Assembly (NCBI GenBank): GCA_031274715.1
Contig: JAISPT010000079.1
Location: 35,470 to 99,469, forward strand
Direction of reading: 5' to 3'
Origin: Azonexus sp.
GTDB taxonomy: Bacteria; Pseudomonadota; Gammaproteobacteria; Burkholderiales; Rhodocyclaceae
Length of the DNA: 64,000 nucleotides
The position numbers and the translations under genes were made by a program. The notes under the pieces are model-generated. The model saw nothing but the letters and a program-made list of their open reading frames with translations. It ran no database searches and was not told the DNA's origin. Of this stretch, positions 8,041 through 16,341 are shown piece by piece (positions within the stretch are counted from its first letter, which is position 1; each line of letters begins with the position of its first letter).

Positions 8041-10548
8041 TCAGGCGCGGACGACCTTGACCGCGCACTTCTTGTAATCGGTTTCCTTCGAAATCGGGCA
8101 GGTAGCATCCAGCGTCAGCTTGTTGACCAGACGCCCGGCATCGAAGAAGGGAATGAAGACCAGGCCGCGCGGCGGCTTGTTGCGACCCCGCGTCTCGACG
8201 CGCAGCACAATCTCGCCGCGCCGCGAGCTGACCTTGACCTCCATGCCGCGCTGCAAGCCGCGCTTCTTGGCATCGTCCGGATGCATGAAGACGACGGCGT
8301 CCGGGAAAGCCTTGTACAGTTCGGGCACGCGCCGGGTCATCGTACCGGTATGCCAGTGTTCGAGTACGCGGCCGGTACACAGCCAGAGGTCGTATTCCTT
8401 GTCCGGCGCTTCGGCAGGCGACTGATAGGGCAAGGTGAAGAGAACCGCCCTGCCATCCTTGTGGCCGTAGAACCTGACACCCTCGCCCTTGGGAACGTAG
8501 GGGTCGAAGCCTTCGCGGAAACGCCACAGGGTTTCCTTGCCGTCGACCACCGGCCAGCGCAGGCCGCGCGTCTGATGGTAGACGTCGAACGGCGCCAGAT
8601 CGTGGCCATGGCCACGGCCGAAAGCGGCGTATTCCTCGAACAAGCCTTTCTGCACGTAGAAGCCGAAGTACTTGGCTTCGTCGTTGTCGAAGCCCTGCTG
8701 CAGATCGGACAGCTTGTACTTGTCGACAACGCCGTTGGCGAAGAGCACGTCGAACAGCGTCTTGCCCTTGACCTGCGGCGCCTTGGCGAGCAGGTCGGCC
8801 GGCCAGACTTCCTCGACTTTGAAGCGCTTGGCGAACTCCATGACCTGCCAAAGGTCGGAACGGGACTCGCCCGGCGCCTTGATCTGTTGCCGCCAGAACT
8901 GGGTACGGCGCTCGGCGTTGCCATAGGCACCTTCCTTCTCAACCCACATCGCGGTCGGCAGCAGCAGGTCAGCGGCCATGCAGGAGACGGTCGGATAGGG
9001 ATCGGAGACGACAATGAAATTCTCCGGATTACGCCAACCGGGGAACATTTCCTCGTTGATGTTCGGGCCAGCTTGCATGTTGTTATTGCACTGCTGCCAA
9101 TAGAAATTGACCTTGCTGTCCTTCAGCGCGCGCTGCATAGCGACGGCGTGCAGGCCGGGCTTGTCCGGGATGGTTCCCTCTGGCAGGCTCCACAGCTTCT
9201 CGGCGGTCTTGCGGTGCTCCGGATTGGTAACGACCAGATCGGCCGGCAAACGGTGCGAGAAGGTACCGACCTCGCGCGCCGTGCCGCAGGCCGACGGCTG
9301 GCCGGTCAGCGAGAACGGGCTGTTGCCCGGCTCGGAAATCTTGCCGACCAGCAGGTGGATGTTATAGACGAGGTTGTTGGCCCAGGTACCGCGCGTGTGC
9401 TGATTGAAGCCCATGGTCCAGAACGAGGTGACCTTGATCTTCGGATCAGCGTATAGCTCGGCCAAGGCTTTTAAGTCTTTCTCGGCAACGCCGGACAGCT
9501 TGGCAACCTTCTCCAGCGTGTAGTCGGAAACGAACTTCTTGTATTCCTCGAAGGTAATCGGCTCGGACTTGCCGGGATCGCCCTTGGGCTTGCCATCGGC
9601 ACCGGGATAGCCGTTGCTGGTGACATCCTTTTCCAACGCATGGGTCGGCCGCAGGCCGTAACCGATGTCGGTGGCACTGTTCTTGTAATTGACGTGCCGG
9701 TCGATGAAGCCTTGGCTCACCTTGCCGTTCTGGATGATGTAGTTGGCGATGTAGTTGAGGATCGCCAAATCCGTCTGCGGCGCGAAAATCATCGGAATGT
9801 CGGCCAACTCGTAAGAGCGGTGCTCGAAGGTCGACAGCACGGCAACCTTGACATGCTTGTTCGACAGCTTGCGGTCGGTCACGCGGCTCCACAGGATCGG
9901 GTGCATCTCAGCCATGTTCGAGCCCCACAGCACGAAGGCGTCGGCATGCTCGATATCGTCGTAGCAGCCCATCGGCTCGTCGATGCCGAAGGTGCGCATG
10001 AAGCCTGCAACAGCCGAGGCCATGCAGTGGCGGGCGTTGGGGTCGAGATTGTTGGTGCGCAGGCCGGCCTTCATGAACTTGGCGGCGGCGATGCCCTCCC
10101 AGATCGTCCACTGGCCCGAGCCGAACATCGCCACGCCGTTCGGGCCCTTGGCCTTCAGCGTCGCCTTGACCTTCTCTTCCATGATGTCGAAGGCCTGCTT
10201 CCAGGTAATCGGCGTGAACTCACCGTTCTTGTCGTACTGGCCGTTGCTCATGCGCAGCATCGGCGTTTTCATACGATCGCTGCCATACATGATCTTTGAC
10301 AGGAAATAACCTTTGATGCAGTTCAGGCCGCGGTTGACCGGAGCATCCGGATCCCCCTGGGTGGCGACGACGCGCCCGTCCTGGGTACCGACCAGGACGC
10401 CGCAACCAGTACCGCAGAAGCGGCAGGGCGCCTTGTCCCAGCGTATGTCATCGGCTGCCGCGATGGCGCTGCCGGCGGGTAGGCCGGCGGCGGAAATAGC
10501 CGCTGCCGCAGCATTGGCCTTGATGAAATCCCGTCGATTGAGTTTCAC
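8041..10548 (-). CDS. napA: Periplasmic nitrate reductase catalytic subunit NapA
   Basis: 835 residues, full length. A Tat signal (NRRDFIKANAAAAA) leads the protein to the periplasm. The 4Fe-4S cluster motif CRFCGTGCGV plus the later GLNC gives the four cysteine ligands. The molybdenum-ligand cysteine lies in RHCMASAVAGFMRTFG. The C-terminal molybdopterin-binding domain is complete (TGRVLEHWHTGTMTRR). It reduces nitrate to nitrite with a bis-MGD cofactor. The start overlaps the napD stop by 4 bases. Confidence 0.97.
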   Translation of the reverse strand: MKLNRRDFIKANAAAAAISAAGLPAGSAIAAADDIRWDKAPCRFCGTGCGVLVGTQDGRVVATQGDPDAPVNRGLNCIKGYFLSKIMYGSDRMKTPMLRMSNGQYDKNGEFTPITWKQAFDIMEEKVKATLKAKGPNGVAMFGSGQWTIWEGIAAAKFMKAGLRTNNLDPNARHCMASAVAGFMRTFGIDEPMGCYDDIEHADAFVLWGSNMAEMHPILWSRVTDRKLSNKHVKVAVLSTFEHRSYELADIPMIFAPQTDLAILNYIANYIIQNGKVSQGFIDRHVNYKNSATDIGYGLRPTHALEKDVTSNGYPGADGKPKGDPGKSEPITFEEYKKFVSDYTLEKVAKLSGVAEKDLKALAELYADPKIKVTSFWTMGFNQHTRGTWANNLVYNIHLLVGKISEPGNSPFSLTGQPSACGTAREVGTFSHRLPADLVVTNPEHRKTAEKLWSLPEGTIPDKPGLHAVAMQRALKDSKVNFYWQQCNNNMQAGPNINEEMFPGWRNPENFIVVSDPYPTVSCMAADLLLPTAMWVEKEGAYGNAERRTQFWRQQIKAPGESRSDLWQVMEFAKRFKVEEVWPADLLAKAPQVKGKTLFDVLFANGVVDKYKLSDLQQGFDNDEAKYFGFYVQKGLFEEYAAFGRGHGHDLAPFDVYHQTRGLRWPVVDGKETLWRFREGFDPYVPKGEGVRFYGHKDGRAVLFTLPYQSPAEAPDKEYDLWLCTGRVLEHWHTGTMTRRVPELYKAFPDAVVFMHPDDAKKRGLQRGMEVKVSSRRGEIVLRVETRGRNKPPRGLVFIPFFDAGRLVNKLTLDATCPISKETDYKKCAVKVVRA

Positions 10549-10808
10549 GACTCCACCTCCTCGGTATCCGACTCTGACTCGTCGTCACTATATTGATAAA
10601 CCATGGCCACCGATGCGACGCCGGGTACGCCATGCAAAGCCACGTAACGGTCCGCGGCCGCTTTTGTGTCGTCTTCCTCGAGCGTCACCACCACCTTGCC
10701 GGCCTCCGAGCGGGCGTGGATTTCCACGCCGGGCATGGCGCTGAGCAGGGCGCAGGTCTCGTCGAGCCGCGCCGGGGTGACATACAAAATGGCACTCGAT
10801 ATATTCAT
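10545..10808 (-). CDS. napD: Nap maturation chaperone NapD
   Basis: 87 residues, normal for NapD. The N-terminus NISSAILYVTPARLDE and the core GVEIHARSEAGKVVVTLE match the ferredoxin-like fold that binds the NapA Tat signal and holds back its export until cofactor is loaded. The acidic tail (DDESESDTEEVES) is longer than usual. First gene of the operon, with an FNR-type promoter upstream. No napE, napF, napG or napH is present next to it. Confidence 0.9.
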   Translation of the reverse strand: MNISSAILYVTPARLDETCALLSAMPGVEIHARSEAGKVVVTLEEDDTKAAADRYVALHGVPGVASVAMVYQYSDDESESDTEEVES

Positions 10809-10859
10809 CCGAATTAATCCCTTCCGAAGGCAGTAACAGACAACAACTCACGGGCCGCA

Positions 10860-10901
10860 ATATTCCTGCCGGCACAAAGAGACGAACTTGATACGCATCA
10901 A
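10860..10901 (-). promoter_or_regulatory. FNR-dependent promoter of napDABC
   Basis: TTGAT-N4-ATCAA, a perfect FNR/ANR box, at 10901-10888. On the minus strand a -10-like GAATAT lies at 10865-10860. This puts the start site near 10853 and the box centre at about -41.5, the classic class II activation position. The leader to the napD ATG is then about 45 nt. Confidence 0.85.
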
Positions 10902-11018
10902 GCGAATACGACCGTTGGATAAACCTTAGTTCCAATGCGGGAATTAAACTAGCACTTTAGAACTAGTCAAAAAATTTCCACGCCTCGCCGACAACGAGAA
11001 AGCCGCCGCCACCAAGAG

Positions 11019-11055
11019 ATAGCCATTCCCTATACAGAAAATTTAGGCAATCAAT
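11019..11055 (+). promoter_or_regulatory. OxyR-like binding site upstream of ahpC
   Basis: The sequence reads ATAG-N7-CTAT-N7-ATTT-N7-CAAT, matching the OxyR four-element pattern ATAG/CTAT/ATAG/CTAT with a perfect first half and a weak second half. A -10-like TAATAT at 11080-11085 follows at the spacing expected for OxyR contacting polymerase. Together with the nap promoter, this accounts for the 326-base gap between napD and ahpC. Confidence 0.7.
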
Positions 11056-11134
11056 TAGCACAATTACCCGACCCGACCTTAATATGGCGCCGTGTCGATT
11101 GACCCACCCACTAACCCACAAGGAGAAAACTCGC

Positions 11135-11698
11135 ATGTCCATCATCAACAGCAAACTCAAGCCTTTCGCCGCCCAGGCCTACCACAACTGCCAGTTCGTT
11201 ACCGTCTCCGACGCCGACCTGAAAGGCAAGTGGTCCATCTTCTTCTTCTATCCGGCCGACTTCACCTTCGTCTGCCCGACCGAACTGGGCGACATGGCCG
11301 ACCTGTACCCGGAATTCCAGAAGCTGGGCGTTGAGATCTACTCCGTGTCGACCGACACCCATTTCACCCACAAGGCCTGGCACGACGCCTCCGACACCAT
11401 CAAGAAGATCCAGTACGTCATGGTCGGCGACCCGACCCACGCGATCTCCCGCAATTTCGACGTGCTGATCGAAGAAGCCGGCGTGGCGCTGCGCGGCACT
11501 TTCCTGGTCAACCCGGAAGGCGAGATCAAGGTCGCCGAAATTCACGACCTGGGCATCGGTCGCGACGCCTCTGAACTGCTGCGCAAGGTCAAGGCCGCTC
11601 AGTACGTCGCTTCGCACCCGGGCGAAGTCTGTCCGGCCAAGTGGCAGGAAGGCGCCGCGACGCTGAAGCCGTCGCTGGATCTGGTCGGCAAGATCTAA
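11135..11698 (+). CDS. ahpC: Alkyl hydroperoxide reductase subunit C (2-Cys peroxiredoxin)
   Basis: 187 residues from the ATG at 11135, chosen because an AAGGAG Shine-Dalgarno lies just ahead and AhpC proteins start MSxINS. The peroxidatic cysteine is C47 in FTFVCPTE and the resolving cysteine is C166 in HPGEVCPAKW. It reduces peroxides and is recycled by AhpF, encoded next. Codon use is strongly biased to C-ending codons, consistent with high expression. Confidence 0.97.
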   Translation: MSIINSKLKPFAAQAYHNCQFVTVSDADLKGKWSIFFFYPADFTFVCPTELGDMADLYPEFQKLGVEIYSVSTDTHFTHKAWHDASDTIKKIQYVMVGDPTHAISRNFDVLIEEAGVALRGTFLVNPEGEIKVAEIHDLGIGRDASELLRKVKAAQYVASHPGEVCPAKWQEGAATLKPSLDLVGKI

Positions 11699-11714
11699 GT
11701 CCAGTCTCTAGCTC

Positions 11715-11744
11715 CTGGCTGTTGGTCGAACGACCAGCAGCCAG
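11715..11744 (+). terminator. Intergenic hairpin between ahpC and ahpF
   Basis: 14-bp stem (CTGGCTGTTGGTCG with CGACCAGCAGCCAG, one mismatch) and AA loop, without a U-run. It could act as a partial terminator or mRNA 3'-end stabiliser that keeps ahpC transcript above ahpF. Confidence 0.5.
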
Positions 11745-11775
11745 CGTCTAGCGACTCACGACACTGGGGAAAATC

Positions 11776-13332
11776 ATGCTCGACAGCGACATCAAGGAAC
11801 AACTCAAGGTTTACCTGGAAAAGCTGCAGCGCCCGATCGAACTCGTCGCTTCGCTCGACGACAGCGCCAAAGCACAGGAAATGCGTGATCTGCTGGTCGA
11901 TATCGCCGCCCTGTCGGACAAAATCAGCCTGCGCGAGAACGGTGACGCCGCCCGCCGTCCCTCATTCGCCATCGGCCTGCCTGGCGAGGCGCCGCGCATT
12001 CACTTCGCCGGTCTGCCAATGGGCCACGAGCTAACCTCGCTGATCCTGGCGCTGCTGCAGACCGGCGGCCACCCGCCCAAGGTCGAACCGGCGGTGATCG
12101 AGCAGATCAAGAGTCTGCCGGGTAATTTCCATGCCGAGGTCTTCATTTCGCTGTCCTGCCACAACTGCCCCGACGTCGTGCAGGCCTTCAACCTGATGGC
12201 CGTGCTCAACCCAGGCGTGACCAGCACGATGATCGATGGGGCGCTGTTCCAGGACGAAGTGAACAGCCGCCAGATCATGGCCGTACCGACCATCTACCTG
12301 AACGGCGAGGAATTCGGCCAGGGCCGGATAACCGTCGAGGAAATCCTGGCCAAACTCGACACCGGCGCTGCCGCACGCGCCGCGGCAACACTGGCCGAGA
12401 AGGATCCGTTCGACGTGCTGGTCGTCGGTGGCGGCCCGGCCGGCGCCGCGGCGGCTATCTACGCGGCGCGCAAAGGCATCCGCACCGGCATCGTGGCCGA
12501 ACGCTTCGGCGGCCAGGTGATGGATACCCTCGGCATCGAGAACTTCATTTCGGTCAAGGAAACCGAGGGGCCGAAGCTGGTCGCGGCGTTGGAACAGCAC
12601 GTCAAACACTATGAGGTGGACGTGATGAACCTGCAGCGCGCCACCCAGCTGACACCGGGCCAACTGATCGAAGTGCAACTGGAGAACGGCGCCACGCTGA
12701 AATCCAAGGCGGTGATCCTCGCCACCGGCGCCCGCTGGCGCGAAATGAACGTGCCCGGCGAACAGGAGTACAAGGCCAAGGGCATATGCTTCTGCCCGCA
12801 CTGCGACGGCCCGCTGTTTAAAGGCAAGCGCGTGGCGGTGATCGGCGGCGGCAACTCCGGCGTCGAAGCGGCCATCGATCTGGCCGGCATCGTCGGCCAC
12901 GTAACCCTGCTCGAATTCGCCGACAGCTTGCGCGCCGATGCCGTGCTGCAGAAGAAACTGCACAGTCTGCCCAACGTTACGGTGATCAAATCGGCGCAGA
13001 CCACCGAAGTCACCGGCGATGGCCAGAAGGTCAACGGCCTGACCTACCAGGACCGCGTCAGCAGTGAAATCAGGCATATCGAGTTGGAAGGCATTTTCGT
13101 GCAGATCGGCCTGTTGCCAAACACCGACTGGTTGAAGGGCACGCTCGAACTGTCGTCGCGCTCCGGCGAAATCAAGATCGATGCCAAGGGCCACACCTCG
13201 CTGCCCGGCGTGTTCGCCGCCGGCGACTGCACGACCGTACCGTACAAGCAGATCATCATCGCCATGGGCGCCGGCGCCATCGCCTCGCTCTCGGCCTTCG
13301 ACCACCTGATCCGCAGCTCGGCCCCGGCCTGA
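11776..13332 (+). CDS. ahpF: Alkyl hydroperoxide reductase subunit F
   Basis: 518 residues. The N-terminal double thioredoxin-like domain has the CHNC pair C128-C131. A thioredoxin-reductase-like part follows with the FAD motif VVGGGPAGAAAAIYAARKG, the CPHC redox pair C340-C343, the NAD motif VIGGGNSGVEAAID and the late GDCTTVPYKQI motif. It uses NADH to reduce oxidised AhpC. Same strand as ahpC, 77 bases downstream with a hairpin between. Confidence 0.96.
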   Translation: MLDSDIKEQLKVYLEKLQRPIELVASLDDSAKAQEMRDLLVDIAALSDKISLRENGDAARRPSFAIGLPGEAPRIHFAGLPMGHELTSLILALLQTGGHPPKVEPAVIEQIKSLPGNFHAEVFISLSCHNCPDVVQAFNLMAVLNPGVTSTMIDGALFQDEVNSRQIMAVPTIYLNGEEFGQGRITVEEILAKLDTGAAARAAATLAEKDPFDVLVVGGGPAGAAAAIYAARKGIRTGIVAERFGGQVMDTLGIENFISVKETEGPKLVAALEQHVKHYEVDVMNLQRATQLTPGQLIEVQLENGATLKSKAVILATGARWREMNVPGEQEYKAKGICFCPHCDGPLFKGKRVAVIGGGNSGVEAAIDLAGIVGHVTLLEFADSLRADAVLQKKLHSLPNVTVIKSAQTTEVTGDGQKVNGLTYQDRVSSEIRHIELEGIFVQIGLLPNTDWLKGTLELSSRSGEIKIDAKGHTSLPGVFAAGDCTTVPYKQIIIAMGAGAIASLSAFDHLIRSSAPA

Positions 13333-13347
13333 ACTCGCAAAGGTCCC

Positions 13348-13381
13348 GAGCAGGTGCCCGCCGTTTGGCGGGCACCTGCTC
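13348..13381. terminator. Strong hairpin after ahpF
   Basis: Perfect 15-bp stem (GAGCAGGTGCCCGCC / GGCGGGCACCTGCTC) with a 4-nt loop, starting 16 bases after the ahpF stop. No clear U-run follows, so termination is likely but not canonical. Confidence 0.7.
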
Positions 13382-13467
13382 CTGCGTTAACATTGCCGGC
13401 TTTCCAACCGTGGCACTGCCCGCTCCATCGCCATGACGTTCGCCTTCCCGCCCGTGCCGGTTTCCGC

Positions 13468-14355
13468 ATGCTAAGCACCCTTTACAGCCTGCCGCTCGTC
13501 GCTTTGCTCTGGCTGCTCCACTTCCTGCCCTTACCCCTGCTCGCCATCATCGGCCGTGGCCTCGGCCGGTTGCTGATGCTGTTCGGCCGCCAGCGCCGGG
13601 CCATCGTCGCCCTCAACCTGGCCTGGTGCTTTCCCGAACTCGACGAAGCGGCGCGGCGCGACCTGGCCCGCCGTCATTTCGCTGGTCTTGGCCGCAGCTT
13701 CCTCGAACGCGGCATCCTCTGGTGGAGCAGTCGTCAGCGCCTGGAAAAACTGATTCGCATCGAAGGCGAGCAACACCTGCGAAAGCAACTGGCCGCTGGC
13801 CGCCCGGTGATCCTGCTTGCCCCTCATTTCCTCGGCCTCGACGCCGGCGGCGTTGGCGTGGCGATGCGCCACGACAGCATTTCGCTCTACGCCGAGCAGC
13901 GTAATCCGGTGTTTAACCACCTGCTGCTGCGCGGCCGCCACCGCTTCGGCGACCAGCAACTGCTGTCGCGCCAGGACGGCGTGCGCGCCACCGTCAAGGC
14001 GATGAAATCCGGGCGGCCCTTCTACTATCTGCCCGACCTCAACGCCCGCCGCCGCGATGCCGTGTTTGTGCCCTTCTTCGGCGTCCCGGCTGCCACCATT
14101 TCCGGCCTGCCCCGCCTTGCCCGCGTCGCCGGCGCCGCGGTACTCCCTTGCGTCACCCGCATGCTGCCGGGGGGCGCCGGCTACCAGGTCGAAATCGGCG
14201 AAGCATGGACCGACTATCCGACCGACGATGTCGTGGCCGACACCACCCGCATGAATGCCTGGCTGGAAGACGTGATCCGCACCATGCCCGAGCAGTATTA
14301 CTGGGTCCATCGCCGCTTCAAGACCCGGCCGCTTGGTGAAACCAGACCCTATTAG
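13468..14355 (+). CDS. LpxL/LpxM-type late lipid A acyltransferase
   Basis: 295 residues from the ATG at 13468 (MLSTLYSLPLV), which begins right at the membrane anchor; reading further upstream would cross the ahpF terminator. A hydrophobic N-terminal segment is followed by the catalytic HX4D motif HFLGLD in LLAPHFLGLDAGG. The later blocks YLPDLNARRRDAVFVPFFG and FKTRPLGE fit the HtrB/MsbB family. It would add a secondary acyl chain to lipid A at the inner membrane. Its place at the head of the core locus agrees with LPS work. Confidence 0.88.
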   Translation: MLSTLYSLPLVALLWLLHFLPLPLLAIIGRGLGRLLMLFGRQRRAIVALNLAWCFPELDEAARRDLARRHFAGLGRSFLERGILWWSSRQRLEKLIRIEGEQHLRKQLAAGRPVILLAPHFLGLDAGGVGVAMRHDSISLYAEQRNPVFNHLLLRGRHRFGDQQLLSRQDGVRATVKAMKSGRPFYYLPDLNARRRDAVFVPFFGVPAATISGLPRLARVAGAAVLPCVTRMLPGGAGYQVEIGEAWTDYPTDDVVADTTRMNAWLEDVIRTMPEQYYWVHRRFKTRPLGETRPY

Positions 14356-14516
14356 GAAACCTCTGAACAACCCCCTCGCGGCTGTCGCATCCCGGCTTCG
14401 GGCGGTCTGCGACGTTGCAAATGCTCGCCATAGCACCACTAGGGCTGCGCTTTGCGCCTTGCAGCCCATCCCGAATCCAGGCGCGACAACTCGCGGGGAA
14501 TTATTCAAAGATTCCT
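14354..14516. repeat. Imperfect long palindrome (MITE-like or folded RNA element)
   Basis: About 34-bp arms, 14354-14388 and 14483-14516, are imperfect inverted repeats (left AGGAAACCTCTGAACAA; right complement AGGAATCTTTGAATAA; both end in TGTCGC). The inner part also pairs partly (TCCCGGCTTCGGG with CCCATCCCGAATCC). It begins in the stop codon of the acyltransferase gene and fills the gap to the carbamoyltransferase gene. No coding capacity is seen. Confidence 0.55.
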
Positions 14517-14550
14517 TGAGGATTCCGCGTCCAGTGAGCCGGGTATACTT

Positions 14551-16338
14551 ATGCCCCTGTTTACCGACTCTAGCGAAGAGAAACCGACCTTGGCCCTGAC
14601 GATTCTTGGACTTTCCGGCGCCCTGACGCATGACCCGTCAGCCGCCCTCTACATCGATGGCAAGCTAATTGCCGCCGCCGAAGAGGAGCGCTTCGTCCGC
14701 GACAAGCATGCCAAGAACCGCATGCCCTACGAATCGGCGCGCTTTTGCCTAGACTTCGCCGGCATCCAGCCCAAGGACGTCAGCGCCGTCGCCATTCCCT
14801 TTGCCCCGATCAGCCTCGCCGATAAGGCGCGCTGGCAGTATGCCAAGCGTTACTGGTATGCACCGGATCGCGCCCTCGACGCGCTGTTCAACGGCAACCG
14901 TCGTTTCCGGCGCTACCGGAAGCGCATCGAATGGTGCTTGCAGCAACTCGGCTTCGATCTGGCCAAGACCGAGATCGTGCCGGTCGAGCATCACCTGACA
15001 CACGCGTCGAGCGCCTACCACTGTTCCGGTTTCAAGGAAAAAACGGCTATCCTCGGTATCGACGGCAAGGGCGAATACGCCACCACCTTCTTCGGTGTCG
15101 GCGAGAACGGCAAGATCCGCAAGATCAAGGAGTTTTACGATCCAGATTCGCTCGGCGGCCTGTACGGCGCGCTGACCGAGTACCTCGGCTTCGAGATGCT
15201 CGACGGCGAATACAAAGTCATGGGCATGGCCCCCTACGGCGACCCGAACAAATATGATTTCTCGCGCCTGGCCAAGTTCGAGAACGGCGAACTGATCGTC
15301 AACACCGACTACGCCAACGTGATCGGCTTCCGCCGCTACAAGGAGAAGGGCAAGGGCTACTACTTCTCACCCAAACTCATCGACTGGCTGGGTCCGATGC
15401 GCCATGGCGACATCGCCGACGATCCCTATATCCACTACGCGGCGAGCATGCAGAAGCTGTTCGAGGATCTGTCGCTGCAGATGATGGACCATTACCTCGG
15501 CGACATCATCAAGGAAACCGGCCGCCTGGCCTTCGCCGGTGGCGGCGCGCTCAACGTCAAGCTGAACCAGAAGATCGTCGCCCGCCCGGAACTCAAGGAA
15601 TTGTTCGTCCAGCCCGCCTCCGGCGACGCCGGCACCGCCATCGGCGCCGCCGCCTACGTCTCGGTGGCGCGCGGCGTGCCGGTCGAGAAGATGGAGCATG
15701 TCTATCTCGGCCCCGAATACCGCAACGAAGAAGTCATCGCCGCCTGCGCCCGCCATCCGGCCAAGCCGCAATGGGAAGTCATCGCCGACGGCGACACCAC
15801 CGTGCCGCAACGCATTGCGCAAATTCTCGCCGATGGCAATCCAGTCGCCTGGTTCCAGGGGCGCATGGAATTCGGCCCGCGCGCCCTGGGCGGCCGTTCC
15901 ATCCTCGGCTGCCCGAGCGCCCCCGGCGTCGCCGACCGAATCAACGAACAGATCAAGTTCCGCGAGCGCTGGCGCCCGTTCTGCCCGAGCATGCTCGACA
16001 CCGTCGGGCCGCAGATGCTCGGCAGCAAACATCCGGCGCCGTTCATGACCTTCACCTTCGAGGTCGCCGAGGCATGGAAAACCCGCGTGCCGGAAGTCGT
16101 CCATGAGGACGGCACCTCGCGCGCCCAGGTCCTCGAACGCCAGCACAACCCACGTTACTACGATCTGATGAAGGAAATGGAAAAGCTGACCGGCAACGGC
16201 GTCGTGCTCAACACCTCGCTCAACCGCCGCGGCGAACCGATGATCTGCTCGCCGACCGACGCCCTGAACATGTTCTTCGGCTCCGACCTGCGCTACCTGA
16301 TCATGCAGGACGTGCTAGTCGTGAAAACCCCGGCCTAG
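14551..16338 (+). CDS. NodU/CmcH-type carbamoyltransferase of the LPS core locus
   Basis: About 595 residues from the ATG at 14551. A TTG at 14590 is an alternative start, because a -10-like TATACT lies at 14545-14550 directly before the ATG and the family usually begins xALTILG. N-terminal motifs GALTHDPSAAL and EHHLTHASSAYHCSG belong to the TobZ-like Kae1 fold. C-terminal FGPRALGGRSILG and FRERWRPFCPSML complete the enzyme. Family members transfer a carbamoyl group to sugar hydroxyls. Beside WapH-like, WaaP and WaaG genes it most resembles the heptose carbamoyltransferase of the Pseudomonas core; the acceptor is inferred. Confidence 0.88.
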   Translation: MPLFTDSSEEKPTLALTILGLSGALTHDPSAALYIDGKLIAAAEEERFVRDKHAKNRMPYESARFCLDFAGIQPKDVSAVAIPFAPISLADKARWQYAKRYWYAPDRALDALFNGNRRFRRYRKRIEWCLQQLGFDLAKTEIVPVEHHLTHASSAYHCSGFKEKTAILGIDGKGEYATTFFGVGENGKIRKIKEFYDPDSLGGLYGALTEYLGFEMLDGEYKVMGMAPYGDPNKYDFSRLAKFENGELIVNTDYANVIGFRRYKEKGKGYYFSPKLIDWLGPMRHGDIADDPYIHYAASMQKLFEDLSLQMMDHYLGDIIKETGRLAFAGGGALNVKLNQKIVARPELKELFVQPASGDAGTAIGAAAYVSVARGVPVEKMEHVYLGPEYRNEEVIAACARHPAKPQWEVIADGDTTVPQRIAQILADGNPVAWFQGRMEFGPRALGGRSILGCPSAPGVADRINEQIKFRERWRPFCPSMLDTVGPQMLGSKHPAPFMTFTFEVAEAWKTRVPEVVHEDGTSRAQVLERQHNPRYYDLMKEMEKLTGNGVVLNTSLNRRGEPMICSPTDALNMFFGSDLRYLIMQDVLVVKTPA

Positions 16339-16341
16339 ACC

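Noticed and set aside
7960..9456. 498-codon open frame antisense to napA
   Set aside because: napA is full length with all cofactor motifs; the antisense frame is an artefact of high third-position GC.
12031..13305. 424-codon open frame antisense to ahpF
   Set aside because: Same shadow effect; no ribosome site or motifs.
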